From NCBI GenBank assembly GCA_037447655.1, contig JBBHKE010000300.1, positions 1-41,381 on the forward strand: a stretch of 41,381 bases of DNA, given 5' to 3'. The position numbers and the translations under genes were made by a program. Source of the stretch: Zygnema cylindricum (taxonomy: Eukaryota > Streptophyta > Zygnematophyceae > Zygnematales > Zygnemataceae). The notes beneath the pieces were generated by a model. The model worked only from the letters and a program-made list of their open reading frames with translations. It did no database searches and was not told where the DNA came from. Shown here in pieces: positions 21,715 through 33,400 of the stretch. How positions within the stretch are numbered: position 1 is the stretch's first letter; each line of letters starts with the position of its first letter.

Positions 21715-22214
21715 CACCGCGAATCGTAATTAGAGTAATGAAAAAATTAGAGTACAAAAACAAAAAAAAACAATTAGAGTAATGAATGCTAATTTGTTTG
21801 ATAGAGCTGTTTCAACTATGAAGTTTACTCTAATTTATTTAAGTACTCTAATTTGGCACGCTAATATCCTCTACTGTAAATAAGGTACTCGTACAGAATT
21901 TGGCAAAACGTACAGTTTTGGTCACTATGACGTTTGCACTACGCTTTTTGATAAAACGCAGTTGCATGATAACGGCCTGTATTAAAACATTATTTGTACT
22001 TTTTTACTTAATAAAGTACAATTTTGCACGGTCGGAGGTCGTCCGTACTCCATACTATTTAAAACGAACCTATATTAGAATTAAAAATGCTAATTAAACT
22101 TTACCTTAAATAGAATAATGAAAAAATTAGAATCATTTACTCTATTTCATGTAATAGAGTCGAAATTTCGAGCGACCGAATTAGAGTAATTTACTCTAAT
22201 TACGATTCGCGGTG
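21715..22214. mobile_element. TA-flanked MITE, family E (500 bp)
   Basis: Ends CACCGCGAATCGTAATTAGA and its inverse (TCTAATTACGATTCGCGGTG) between TA dinucleotides. Both sub-terminal regions repeat AATTAGAGTAATG-like motifs. There is no transposase. Confidence 0.8.
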
Positions 22215-22216
22215 TA

Positions 22217-23903
22217 ATTGATTCTGCGGCGGGAGATTATAAAAAGCATTTAGAAGTCGCACTAAACATTACGTGCGATGTTTTCGCTCAATGCGCTTCT
22301 GTCAGATTTCTATCGCCTAAAGCGATTTTGCAACGATTGTTTTTTTTTTTTTTGGAAATTTCCGAAGCCGCTGTGACCACGCGTCGCGAGCTGAACGTCA
22401 GGCTCTGTCGCGTCGCGACAAATTGGGATTGAAATTCGGAGATCTTATTCACTTCAAGTGGGAATATCTGTGGTCATATTCGCATCTTAAGTGGATTTAT
22501 TCTGTGGTTATGTTCGCGTCAAAAAATGAGCTTCGCACTCATTGGTTCAAATTCTGCGAAGGCGCGCCTTTCAAATTTGCGAACCCTAAAAACCAAAAAA
22601 CATGACGTACATCCTACATAGAAAACGATCGATCGGACGGTCAGAATTTACTCGTTGAAAATCGCCGTGGGGTAACCTATTTCGCTATCGTTAATTTAGA
22701 TGATATCCAGCCAATCCAAAACGGCCCGAACTACTTTGTCGCACGGACGCGAAAAATGTCAAAAACGTCGCACGTGCGGAAGCATAGGTTAAATTTCGAG
22801 TCTGCCAAAGGTCCTAACTCAACTTCATCTCGGGATCACCGATATCCAGCCCTCACCCCTTTTGTGGTTTGTACGGAATTACTGTAAATTTTGTCATGTA
22901 AAGACCGCCGGCCCCTAGTTCTACATTATTTGAAATTCTTACGGTACAGCTGAAAGTACAGTACTGTACTGTACCGTAGTAAGTAGACACGTAGGATATC
23001 ACATTGTTCCATGTATCCAAGAAAACGCTAAACAATCTCTTCTTTGATCCGACAGGCTTCTTGTTTCTGACAAAAAGTCCTTCCAACTGTTTTATGCCAC
23101 GTGTCGTCCATTGATTCAAAAAACGCAATACCAGCCCGTTCCTTCGACTGGCGTGCGAGATGAGCAACATATAACTTTTTTTCCAGCTGACCGGGGGATA
23201 GATCACGACGAATTTCATGGATTCGCAAAAAATACATTAGTCCTTTTTTTTGTCCTCTTTCATGTATACAGTCCTAAAAACTGTACGGCCAGTCGATTCT
23301 GCACCTGAAATGACTACAGTAGATGCAGGAACCGACCGACCATAAAACGACGACCGTGTCTTTCACGTCTATGAAATCTGAGCCTTAAACCCTCAGCTTT
23401 GGCGGTTTGCGCTCGCCATATCTTGGGCGAATCGCAGTTCAAATTTGAAGGGTAGAAATTCTAGAATCGAGGGCTCCCGTTCTCACAGGATTATTGGCCA
23501 TTGCACAATTGGCGTCTCTCCGCAAAGGGCGGAATATGCGAACGGTCCGAACAGCGCTGGTTGGCGTTGGGCATGTGACGTGGCTTCATTATCCAAACTT
23601 TTACCTGCCGCCCTGGCACGTGTCACTAGGAGCGTCTCGATTAACCCGATGGCTCGTCGTAAATGGATCTCCATTTAGCAGTGTCGTTTTGTCCAGTCTG
23701 GCACCACACTGCCTGACCTCCAGCAGCACAGACCCTGACCTCTCTGACGGTACTGTAATAATACGTACGAATAAATCCAATTTAATGTGGATTTTGCATT
23801 GACAAGAAAGTTTGTCGGTTTAGGCGTGGGTGGAGTTGATGGAATCTCCAAGTTTGTCGTTTAGGGATCGCATTACTGTACCGTATATCCATTATCTATT
23901 TTA
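22217..23903. other. Intergenic stretch, no gene assigned
   Basis: Moderate GC. Open frames exist (for example minus 23237-23028, containing RRDLSPGQLEKKLYVAHLAR), but I recognise no family and no exon chain. It also holds a GTAC-rich near-palindrome at 22941-22977. Confidence 0.35.
22941..22977. repeat. GTAC-rich imperfect palindrome
   Basis: ACGGTACAG pairs with CTGTACCGT around an AAGTACAGTACTGTA core. Confidence 0.8.
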
Positions 23904-24538
23904 GGTCTTTAACGTTTGTTCCATATTTAGAATGGATCCCCGGGAAGGAAAAAAATTGTTGATCACCTACACCGCGAATCGCTATCAGCGTTAATAATTT
24001 TTTCGCCACTTTTTCTCCGTACACACTTGTCGGATTTTCAATTTATGACCGCCAATCGGAAGCTGAGAAACTTACCTTTCAATCGCAACCGTCAAATCCA
24101 CAATCCGACAAGTGTGTACGGAGAAAAGATGTTTTAAGTGGCGAAAAAAACATTAACACTAATAGCGATTCACGGTGTACTGTATTTTCTCTAGGGTTTT
24201 TCTTGCATGCATCAACCATGGCACGCAATGAAATCCACATACGCAATTATGTGCGCAGAAGGCGCCGGCCATTCGCCAAAAAATAAAAAATAAAATAAAA
24301 ATTTCAAAAATCCATCTGACGTGGCACTGACACAGCCTCTCTCATCTCGACGTCGGGTCTTTAACGACTATATCCCAACTAGAATAGATCACCCTTGAAG
24401 GAAAAATATGCTGATCAACTCTATTTTATGTAAATTTATTTTCCATGCAACATGGCAAGCGATGAAACGTACATAAGCAATTATTATGTGCATTGAACAA
24501 ATCCATCTGACGTGGCACTGACAAAGCCTCTCCCAGCT
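23904..24538 (+). repeat. ~240-bp tandem duplication, first copy carrying a MITE
   Basis: Copy 1 begins GGTCTTTAACG at 23904 and copy 2 begins GGTCTTTAACG at 24356. Both contain TGATCA, ATGCA/GGCA and CGCAATTATGTGC-like blocks and end in TCCATCTGACGTGGCACTGA. Copy 1 is longer by the size of the family A MITE. Confidence 0.72.
23970..24177 (+). mobile_element. TA-flanked MITE, family A, intact copy (208 bp)
   Basis: Ends CACCGCGAATCGCTATCAGC and GCGATTCACGGTG between TA dinucleotides. A second inverted pair lies inside (CTCCGTACACACTTGTCGGA and TCCGACAAGTGTGTACGGAG), so most of the element folds back on itself. Confidence 0.88.
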
Positions 24539-24818
24539 CTTTGGGAAGTGTCCTCACATGATATTATTTTCAAAACATTGGGTGAACCGTACAGGACCAT
24601 ATCCTCAGACTGTACAAAAAATTGTACTATTTTTGTACCTTTTGGTAATGTTTTAAGAAATCAATTTACACCCTCATCCGAAGGCGATCGATCCTTGGTA
24701 GACGAAAACTCTCTCCCAATTTTTGTGTGCGTGGATTCCGAGGTGATTTTTTTTCAGATCTCTCGCACGTGTGTCATCTCAGTGCTATCACAAAAGGTAC
24801 AGTACGGCTCGCCCAGTA

Positions 24819-25016
24819 CACCGCCAATCGCTATTGGAGTATATAACGCTAATTCGGTGCCCCTAAATTTTGACCCCAAAACCTGAAATAGAATTAATAA
24901 TGCTATTTAAATACGTGGACCAAAATCTGCCACGTCTCAGGCACTAAATTAGAATCAATAACGCTAATTTTGTTTTGACGCTATTTAATCCTTGACTCTA
25001 ATAGCGATTGGCGGTG
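24819..25016. mobile_element. TA-flanked MITE, family C, copy 2 (198 bp)
   Basis: CACCGCCAATCGCTATTGGA and ACTCTAATAGCGATTGGCGG ends between TA. It is the inverted counterpart of 20640-20834. Confidence 0.85.
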
Positions 25017-25788
25017 TAGTACAAATTTGAAATTTGTTGCTGTTACGTGGCTTGCCGATTTTCGATCGTATAAAATCAATTTCCAAGATAGGATGCTATT
25101 ATTCCAAGATGGGATCAGGCAACAGTCTATTGTATTTTTTTTTTGTACTTTTTTGTTTTGTTTCTGCCCTTTCGTAACGTCCACGTCGACATTCATTCTG
25201 TTTTTTTTTTTTTTTGTGAAATTTTCGTTTGCTTCATAGGGTTCCCAACACTAGCAAAAAATTTCACAGCAATGTACGGATATTACTGTAGCTGTACGGT
25301 CTAATTTTGTACCTGGCTGATTCTTGCAACTTTTTGCGACCAGGAGGCGTACCGAAGGGGTCCACGTCGCCCCGGCCTCCCGTTTTCTCCGCGCGACCGT
25401 AGGTTTAGGGTTTATTTTATCTGTTTTTGTTTTTTTCATCATCGCATGTAGAATGTGCGAATCGTACATTTTACTGCAATATCGCAGGAATGCCTCCAGT
25501 AAATGTACGATTGCCAAACTGGTGCCACGTCGTCCTTTCTCTAATGATTCTACGAAGACAATGTTGGAAAGCTTCTCCACTTACAGCAAAGTACGGCAAC
25601 TTTCCAAAAATACTGCACCGATTTTGCCCGCAGTAAATGGACAACCATGTTATGCAGTAACCGATCGAAACTACAGTACAATACTGTATAGTTCAGTACA
25701 GTACAGTACAAAATATGATCGCACTTGTCCAAAATTTGACCTAACTTTCGACTTCGACAAAATGTTGTTCTCATTATCTTTAAAACTA

Positions 25789-26005
25789 CACCGTGAATCG
25801 CTATTAGTGCTAATATTTTTTTTGCCACTCAAAACATCATTTCTCCGTACATGCTAGTCCGATTACAGATCTGCCGGTTGCGATTGAAAGCCAAGATTCC
25901 CACCTTCCGATTGGCGCTCTCCATGTGAAAATCGGACATATGCGTACGGAGAAGAGATGTTTTAAGTGACGAAAAACGTATTGACACTCATAGCGATTCA
26001 CGGTG
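25789..26005 (-). mobile_element. TA-flanked MITE, family A, reverse orientation (217 bp)
   Basis: CACCGTGAATCGCTATTAGT to GCGATTCACGGTG between TA. The core (CGGTTGCGATTGAAAG, CTTCCGATTGGCG) is the reverse of that in 23970-24177. Confidence 0.87.
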
Positions 26006-26232
26006 TACCCAGATCCCACCTTTTATTCCTTTATGAGTTTATGCTCTAAAAATCCATTTTGTGTCCTTGCTCCAAATTTCCGCCGGACAGTCCAGAATAA
26101 AGGGGCATACGTTAGGACCCTAGTACGACGAGAACTATTGTACTGCTTTTGGTTTGTACGTTTGTGCAACAATTGTACGGATAATGTGACATTTGTCATA
26201 CTATGTTCTACGATAACCTTAGGGTTTCAAAT

Positions 26233-26540
26233 CATAGTTTCAAAAGTAGGCTTTTTTATGGTAGGCCTTTGGTCGGCGCCTTTATCGTAAGTTGTGTTAT
26301 GGGCTTTTCATGTGATCTTCTTAGATCGCTACTTTGATCAGCGACTGTCCGATCGTCCGAATCTGACGGTTTTAATAAATTTTTTGTGGTCCGAATGTTT
26401 TAATTGGTCCAATATTTGGTCCGAATGTTTTAAATGGTCCGAATAGGTCCAAATACAATATGGGTCTTAAGGTCATATTGTAAGTTTCACATACAATAGG
26501 CATATTGTATGGGCCTACTTTCACCTACTTTTGAACTATG
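26233..26540. mobile_element. hAT-like MITE, family D, copy 2 (308 bp)
   Basis: Ends CATAGTTTCAAAAGTAGG and CCTACTTTTGAACTATG. Perfect 8-bp duplication TTTCAAAT at 26225-26232 and 26541-26548. Confidence 0.88.
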
Positions 26541-26548
26541 TTTCAAAT

Positions 26549-27047
26549 GCCAGTGGCGCACGATTTTCCGTGCTGCACGTAGGTGTACGGTCACCTCTAC
26601 ACAGTAATTTACAGTTACTGTAATTTTTATAGTAAATTATCAGAAGTGTGGGAACCCTATCAGTTACAAGCATTTTTTTTCTGCCCGTGCTTCGGTTCTG
26701 AATTATTTGACTATAATTGTTTTTTGCTGCCCGTTCTCTAAGCGTGCGGTTTCCACATATCCGCTCATGTTTTCAGCATGTGCTCATCCGCTTATGACAT
26801 GCTTGTCACAATGTATTTGACATTTTGGACAAGCAGCTTCAATTGATGAAACTTGCTTTATTCTTTTACAATTTTTATCCTGGTGACCTTCGTCTTTGTT
26901 AACTGTAAATTTGTGATAAAATTGCGAAAAGCTTGTGAAACATGTAGAGTGCTTCATATTCGCATATCTTAGCAATTATCCATGGCTGTTTAGCGCTTGA
27001 ACTTTCTTTTTTGCTTTATCTATGTCCCTTTTTGTTGTCTCTCAGGC
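26549..27047 (+). other. ATG1 upstream region
   Basis: No ORF of note. It ends in a T-rich acceptor-like stretch (GTTGTCTCTCAG at 27035-27045), so a 5' UTR intron may end here. Confidence 0.35.
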
Positions 27048-27404
27048 ATGACTCTTGCCTACAGGCTCTATTATGAGCCAGTCTGGAAAACTCTGACAAG
27101 AGCAGAGAATATTGGCAACTTATTTAGAAGGTCAGAAGCTTTTGTATTTTCATTTATAAGGGCAAAAGACAGTATCGCAGTTGCCAATACAAGTTCTGAA
27201 AATTTAGCAATAATCTCGAATAGAAAATTTAAAGACTGTGCAACGACATCATTAGAGTATGGCACAAAAACCGCATCGGGTGATCGGCGACTATATTGTG
27301 ACTCACAAGATTGGAGCAGGATCATTTGCGGTTGTTTCCAAAGGAAGACACAGAGTCCATGGAACAGAAGTTGCAATAAAAGAGATTGCAACCGACAATC
27401 TTAA
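27048..27404 (+). promoter_or_regulatory. Upstream ORF overlapping the ATG1 start in another frame
   Basis: ATG at 27048 opens a 118-codon frame (MTLAYRLYYEPVWKTL) that ends at 27404, 146 bases past the ATG1 start. If this ATG lies in the mRNA it would limit ATG1 translation. It could instead lie upstream of the transcription start. Confidence 0.3.
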
Positions 27405-30400
27405 CAGGAAGTTACAAGAAAGCTTAGAATCAGAAATTGCAATATTGAAGCGAGCAAATCATCCGAACATCATCCGATTATTGGAGATTGTGAAGGTCGG
27501 TTTTCTTTAGGGTTTGCTGACTCATAGTCATTTAACTCGTATGGATGGTTGCAATATGTTTACCCTAATGACTATCGTTATTCGTAAGAATTGAGTGAAG
27601 CATGCTGTTTCTGCTTATACGTGGCTGTTGAGATGTACTTTTGTTTGTTGGTTTTTGGTTTAAGAGTATTTCACATTTAAACGGCTGTATGTGAGATTTG
27701 CCATAGAGAGACGCCTCCGGGCCTTTTCGTCCTTCATTATCTCAGACTCTTCTTGTTTGTGGTTCTGAAAATGCAGTCTCCAGACAAGATATTCCTTATT
27801 TTGGAATATTGTGCGGGAGGCGATTTATCAGACTATATAAGGAGAAATGGAAGAGTGAAAGAATCCACAGCTCGCCATTTTATGAGACAATTAGGTCAGA
27901 TTTCTTTACCTACTGTTGAATTGGTAAATGTTCCTTCCTCATTCTTTATCTCTTTGTCCCGAATATCTAAACTGCAAATCATTTTTAGGAACGTCTCAAA
28001 GCAGGCTTCTGTGTATTGAAATTCTTCTGATTACTGTTTGTTACTAAATACGAGGTGTTACTTGAGTGTTCTTCTTTTGTAGTCAAGGAGAAAACGTTAC
28101 ATATTTACCTATTTTTGATCTGAATTTCATTTGATCATATGTCATCGAGCATTTCTTTGCACAGAATATGTTTTGCCCTCCCTGTCATAATTGTATTCTA
28201 AGCTTTTTTTTCAACTAACGTGTTTAAACTCGGTGAATGAAACGTAAAGCGTAAGAGTTTGTGTATCAGACTTCGAAGTATGAAGTAAACGTGTCTTCTG
28301 GACTCCTAAACGGAGATGAGATACTTTAATTCTGATTGATATGTATAACTCAGTGTGAAATCTGGTGTTAATGTCAACTGCCTCTCATATTGCAGGAGCT
28401 GGCCTTCAAGTTTTACGCGCGAATAATCTTATTCATCGGGATCTCAAGCCGCAGGTTTGTGTTTGTCCAATTTCATATATTTTTGATGATAAGTTTTAAA
28501 TAATCTTGTTATGACATACAGATTGTTAGCTTAAATTGCTGAAAGAGCTTTGTAGTGTACGTCAGTATTCTACCTGAGATGAAGTAGTTTGCAGTGGTCC
28601 TCTGTAAGGAGCAAGTTACGTTCCTTATTCACCATTAAACAGTTTTTTACATTTTGTATGACGTGACATTTTTACAGTGGCTATTTGTTCTGTTTGTGAA
28701 CAGAATCTCCTGCTATCCACTAAGGATAAGTCTGCTGTTTTGAAAATTGCAGACTTCGGATTTGCACGGTGAGGCCTTAGGAATTTCCATTTTAGTGCTG
28801 AATTATGCATTGTTAATGGTGAACTGTTTTCTTTTGCGGGCGGTGTTTGTCAAGCTGATATCATGTGCTTCTTTAGCTTTATTGGTAAATTTAGACGTTG
28901 TCTAATTTTTATTGTTATATATCGCCTCGAGTAAATCCTGGCTGTTTTGTACGTTTTGTTTTGTACTAATACATATATAACCGATGCAGGTCTTTACAGC
29001 CTCAAGGTTTGGCAGAAACGTTATGTGGTTCCCCTTTGTATATGGCACCTGAAATACTGCAATTTCAGAAGTACGATGCAAAGGTATTATCCGCTTATTT
29101 TATGATGCTTAACAAATAAGTCAAGTATTGGCTTTCCAAGGGGACCTCTCCAAGTTGGGCTACAAATTGTCGTTGTCACGTCTAGTAATGACCTGATTCC
29201 CAGCTTTTTTGTATGGGAAAAAATTTATTGCATGATTGTCTTCCCCTAATTCACGAGGTTCATTTTTTGTTTATGGTTTGCAGGCGGATTTGTGGAGTGT
29301 TGGTGCAATCCTGTTTGAGTTAATCACAGGCCGTCCACCTTTTGGAGGCCAGAATCATGTTCAGGTTTGTTTTTAACTCATGAAACACATTTCTTGTAGA
29401 AATTCTTGAATCATGTTCCGATTTTGTTTTTAACTCGTCAAATACGTCTTTTTCAAAAAAAAAATGAATGATGTTCGGGTTTTGTTTTTTTAACTCAATA
29501 GGGTTTAAATAGTTCAGAATGTTCATCCTCATTCTAAGGCTGTTTTTGATATAGGGTGGAGGCGGAACGTTTATCTTTTGCAATATGCTCCGAAATTAAC
29601 TGCTCCTTTCATTGTTATTTCTTGGGAGGGTTTGAGTTTGATGTTGCTCGAAACTTTCAGCATCATCTGTTATGGCTGAAATAGCATCTTGTTTGGGCTC
29701 TAAATTTGTTGACCTTGTGTGGTTGCTTTTTACTTTTTGTTTTTCTTACATTTTGGCAATAATGGTGCTCTGTTTCTACAGTTGCTTAGGAATATCGAGA
29801 AGACTGAAGCAGTTATTCCATCCGTTATAGCTGGGGAACTCTCAGATTCTTGTATAAGCCTTTGCCGGTTGCTTCTTCGCCGTAATCCAGGTACATGGAG
29901 TCACGACTTATGCACACATACTTGTGTCCACATACTTATCGTGCCCGACGCATAATTTGCACGTGCTGTATGTGTACCTACATGTATGTTGCGCGTGTTT
30001 TGCATCTACTCCACATGTATTTAGCATGTACTTAAATTTGACCTACCTGTACATTGAATATGCTCTACATGTTTTTTTGTTTTTTCCTGTACACTTGTTT
30101 ACAGTGTATCAACAGGAACATGCAGTTACAGCATACTATAGATGTTTCAATGATGCATGTCACGTTCCAAGTAGAATGTTATATTCCTCTTGAAATCTTG
30201 AGGTTGTAGGTCTCTGCAATGAATATTTTTTTGGAGGTGGTCATGCTCCTCTTTCGGCACCAAGTCTGTCAAATTGTGCTTTTTTCTTAAGAGTGTTCAC
30301 GCCTTGCAGTATGTATACGTTATGAGACTGTGGGTTGTCATTTTTTGTAGAAAGTTTTGTAACATTTTAGCAGACCATGACTTTTTATGATATCATTTCT

Positions 30401-33400
30401 TGACATCATTCAGGATCCTTTGTATTTAGCTACATGCCCCAAAAAGGTGGCTTTCCAGGTAATGGCACATTTTGAATCCATATTTTGGACATTTTAAGTA
30501 ACATGGCACACACTGAAGTTATGGTCAATAATTGTTTACTAATAAGACCATATGATTCTTGTTCTGATCTGCAGTTGAGCGTCTTTCCTTTGAAGAGTTT
30601 TTCCATCATTCTTTTCTTGATCTGCAAAGGTAAAACTATATGTACTTTTTTAGTTGTGGCTTTTTTCTGACTTGTTCTGCAAATGGTTAAAGAGTAGCTG
30701 GTTCAAAATCTTTTTCTTTGACCATGATCATATTGCACACTTCTCAAATTAAACGATGAGAGATTATGTAGCTGCAATTGCAAACTATCCGTAATAAATT
30801 TGCTCTCATGGTTTCGACCAGTTTTTTTCTCCTCAGCCTCTTTCGATGAATTTCTCTCTGGTTTATTCCATGTAATTTTATTTTCTTATCTGTTGTTTTT
30901 TGATGCTTTCTTTTTTTTCTGGATCGTCTTTATTTGATAAACGTTTTTTCTTCTTGTGTTTTGGTTCCCATCTTCCCTTTTTAAGAGGTTTTTTTTTTTA
31001 AGTGAAAAATCAGTCTTTTTTTTCTTCTGGCAGCTGACCTCTTAAACAGTTCTCTGAGGTGGTGCAGGTTTAAAGGTACCGAACCTGTTGAAGCTTTAAG
31101 GTCTGAGGCTGTTTTAACCTCTCCTGGTAGGCGAGAAACAGGGGGAGCAAGAGACTCTAATACAAATTCAGGAGTTCGCAATATTGAAGTTTCCTCTGGC
31201 AATACACCTGCATCTGGCCAATGCACTGATGATTGTTTGCCATTTGCTCTAGATGAGGACCAACAGAATATGTCGGATATTAGAAGGGCACCGAGTAGTG
31301 GATCAGTGAAAGGGGGAAATGGGGGCACAGTAGAGAGAGGGAGTCAGGGAAAAGTAAACACAAGGGAATCAACAGAGAAATTTGTAAAAAATGAAGAATC
31401 CAGCATGGTGGAGTCAAATGTTCATAATGAGAGAGGAGCTGCTATGTCTGGAATAACTGATACCAGTGGTCCTACTGCAACTGGTGATTCACGAAAAGCT
31501 GGAACAGGTGATGCCTCCGGAGTAGGAAGAGGAGGAAGTAGCTCAGACAGTCGACAAATACCTGGTGGTTCAAGAGGGCAAACTGAAGTTTCAGGAAATA
31601 CAAGATTTGGGCGTCTAGAAGGGAGAGATTGTGATGGTGGATCATCCCGAGAAGGTTCTGTTCGAGAAGGTAAAGAGTATTACCTAACTGGATTGTTATG
31701 TTATTTAGAGGGAATGGAGTAATGATTTATAGGGACACTTGAAGTGTAAAACTGTATTTTTTTCATTGCTTTTAGGGCTTATCACTGGGCATTTAGCTCT
31801 TTTGCTTGAAGGGAAGAGATTGGCTCGTTTTGAGTTGTGTAAATTTTTACTTGTAATGCCCTTTTTGATGAAACTTTGGCCTTCCAAAGACACAGAAAGC
31901 TTGTCTATCACCTTTACACTCGCTTCTGCCATGTTAGTCTTTGCCACATTTGTCCTGTACTGAGATTTTTTTATGGCGCATTGCAGGTCTGTCTACGGAT
32001 TCTATGGAGTGCATTGAGCGAGAGTATGTTGTCGTCGATGCCCCTTTAAAAATGTCTTCTGAGCCAGTTTCACCACAACGACCTCCTCGTATCAGTTGGA
32101 CTCGAAGCCAGACGACACCTGTTAGAAGGACAAGGAGAAGTCCAAGCCCAAGTCCTGTTGTACCAGCTCGCAGTCCCAGTGTTCCTCTTTCTGTACCTGT
32201 TTCTATTTCAGGTAATCTCCAACATCTGCTGGGTTTGTCTGATGTTAGAAGGAGCCCTACCGTTGGCCTGGATACAGTGATTTGGGATTTGGGAAATTTC
32301 ATTTGGATTGGGTGGCGGAAGTAGACAATGCCTGTTTTTTTTGTATCAAGGTTGATTTGTGTTTGCAAATGAGGATTGTCTTTATTGTTGATTGTTGATT
32401 GACACCATCCGAACTGCTCTGTGCCCAAGTCTCTTTTTGCAACAGAGAGTCAGTATTCATTTTTTTTATATGCAGTGGGCTTTGAACTGTTTTTTTTTTT
32501 TGACTGGCGTGCAATTGACCTTTCGATGATAAGGTGAATTTTTTGTTAGTGCATCCTGATCTATGAAGAGTGTGATGGGACATGGTGGCCTGTTTGGAGT
32601 CTTTCAGGACGTATCTCTAGAGGTGTAATTATTGCATTGAATCTGCTGATGCGAAACTTCCTCGCCAGCTTGGCATACCATAGACTAGGTATGGATTTCA
32701 GATTGACTCCGTCTAAGCCATGCTTAATTAAAGCACAGCCAATCCAGCCTTGGTGGCTACAAAAAGGAAAGGGAAGCGATAGGCAAAGAGAGGATTACGA
32801 AAAGACTTTTTTATAAATTAAGATTTTGTTTACTCTGCCAATTTAGACTATGACCTTTTGTTTCTTCCGAATTATTTTGTGGCTTCGCAGCTGGTGAGTG
32901 GATGGGAATCCCGCTCAACCAATTGAGACCAGTTTTTGGTTCTTCTAATCAACCAAAGTTTAGTCTCATGATAGTCATTGGATATTGGAAGTTTCAAAGC
33001 ATTGATTGGATATTGTGTCAGCAAAAATCTGTCACTCCGGTTTTTTTTAAACATTGAAGGCCCATTGGCGTCTCGGTCATTAGCTTTGTGACCGGGCAAC
33101 TTCAATTTTTTTTGTTTGTTTTTGCAGAACGCTTTTGAATATGATCAACTTTTGACTAGCAATCAACACACTTGGACGGTTTTGTCGGGCATTAGTTCAT
33201 TTGCTAATTTATGTGGATTATTAAGTAAGCTCAAAAAGCTGAATTTGGGATGGTTCATGCTATTGGAGACTGAATCCTCATTATAGATGGAGCAAAACTG
33301 ATAAACTTACGCGCAGTCATATTTTTTATTTTTTAAAGCAGGAGCTAGCGGTGGTTTAGACCTCATGGGAAGTCGAGGTTCTACTCCCTCTTCATATGAT

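Larger units (their letters stand above)
25235..26660. mobile_element. Possible larger inverted-repeat element (~1.4 kb) hosting two MITEs
   Basis: ATAGGGTTCCCAACACT at 25236 is matched, with one indel, by the inverse AGTGTGGGAACCCTAT ending at 26660. TAGGG ends suit hAT elements, but I do not see a clear 8-bp target duplication. It contains a 177-codon unrecognised ORF (25324-25857) that runs into a MITE. Confidence 0.35.

Noticed and set aside
23028-23237. Minus ORF containing RRDLSPGQLEKKLYVAHLAR
   Set aside because: Protein-like but short. No splice partners or family recognised, and another frame is open across the same bases.
24512-24886. 124-codon plus ORF
   Set aside because: It runs from a duplicated non-coding segment into MITE C.
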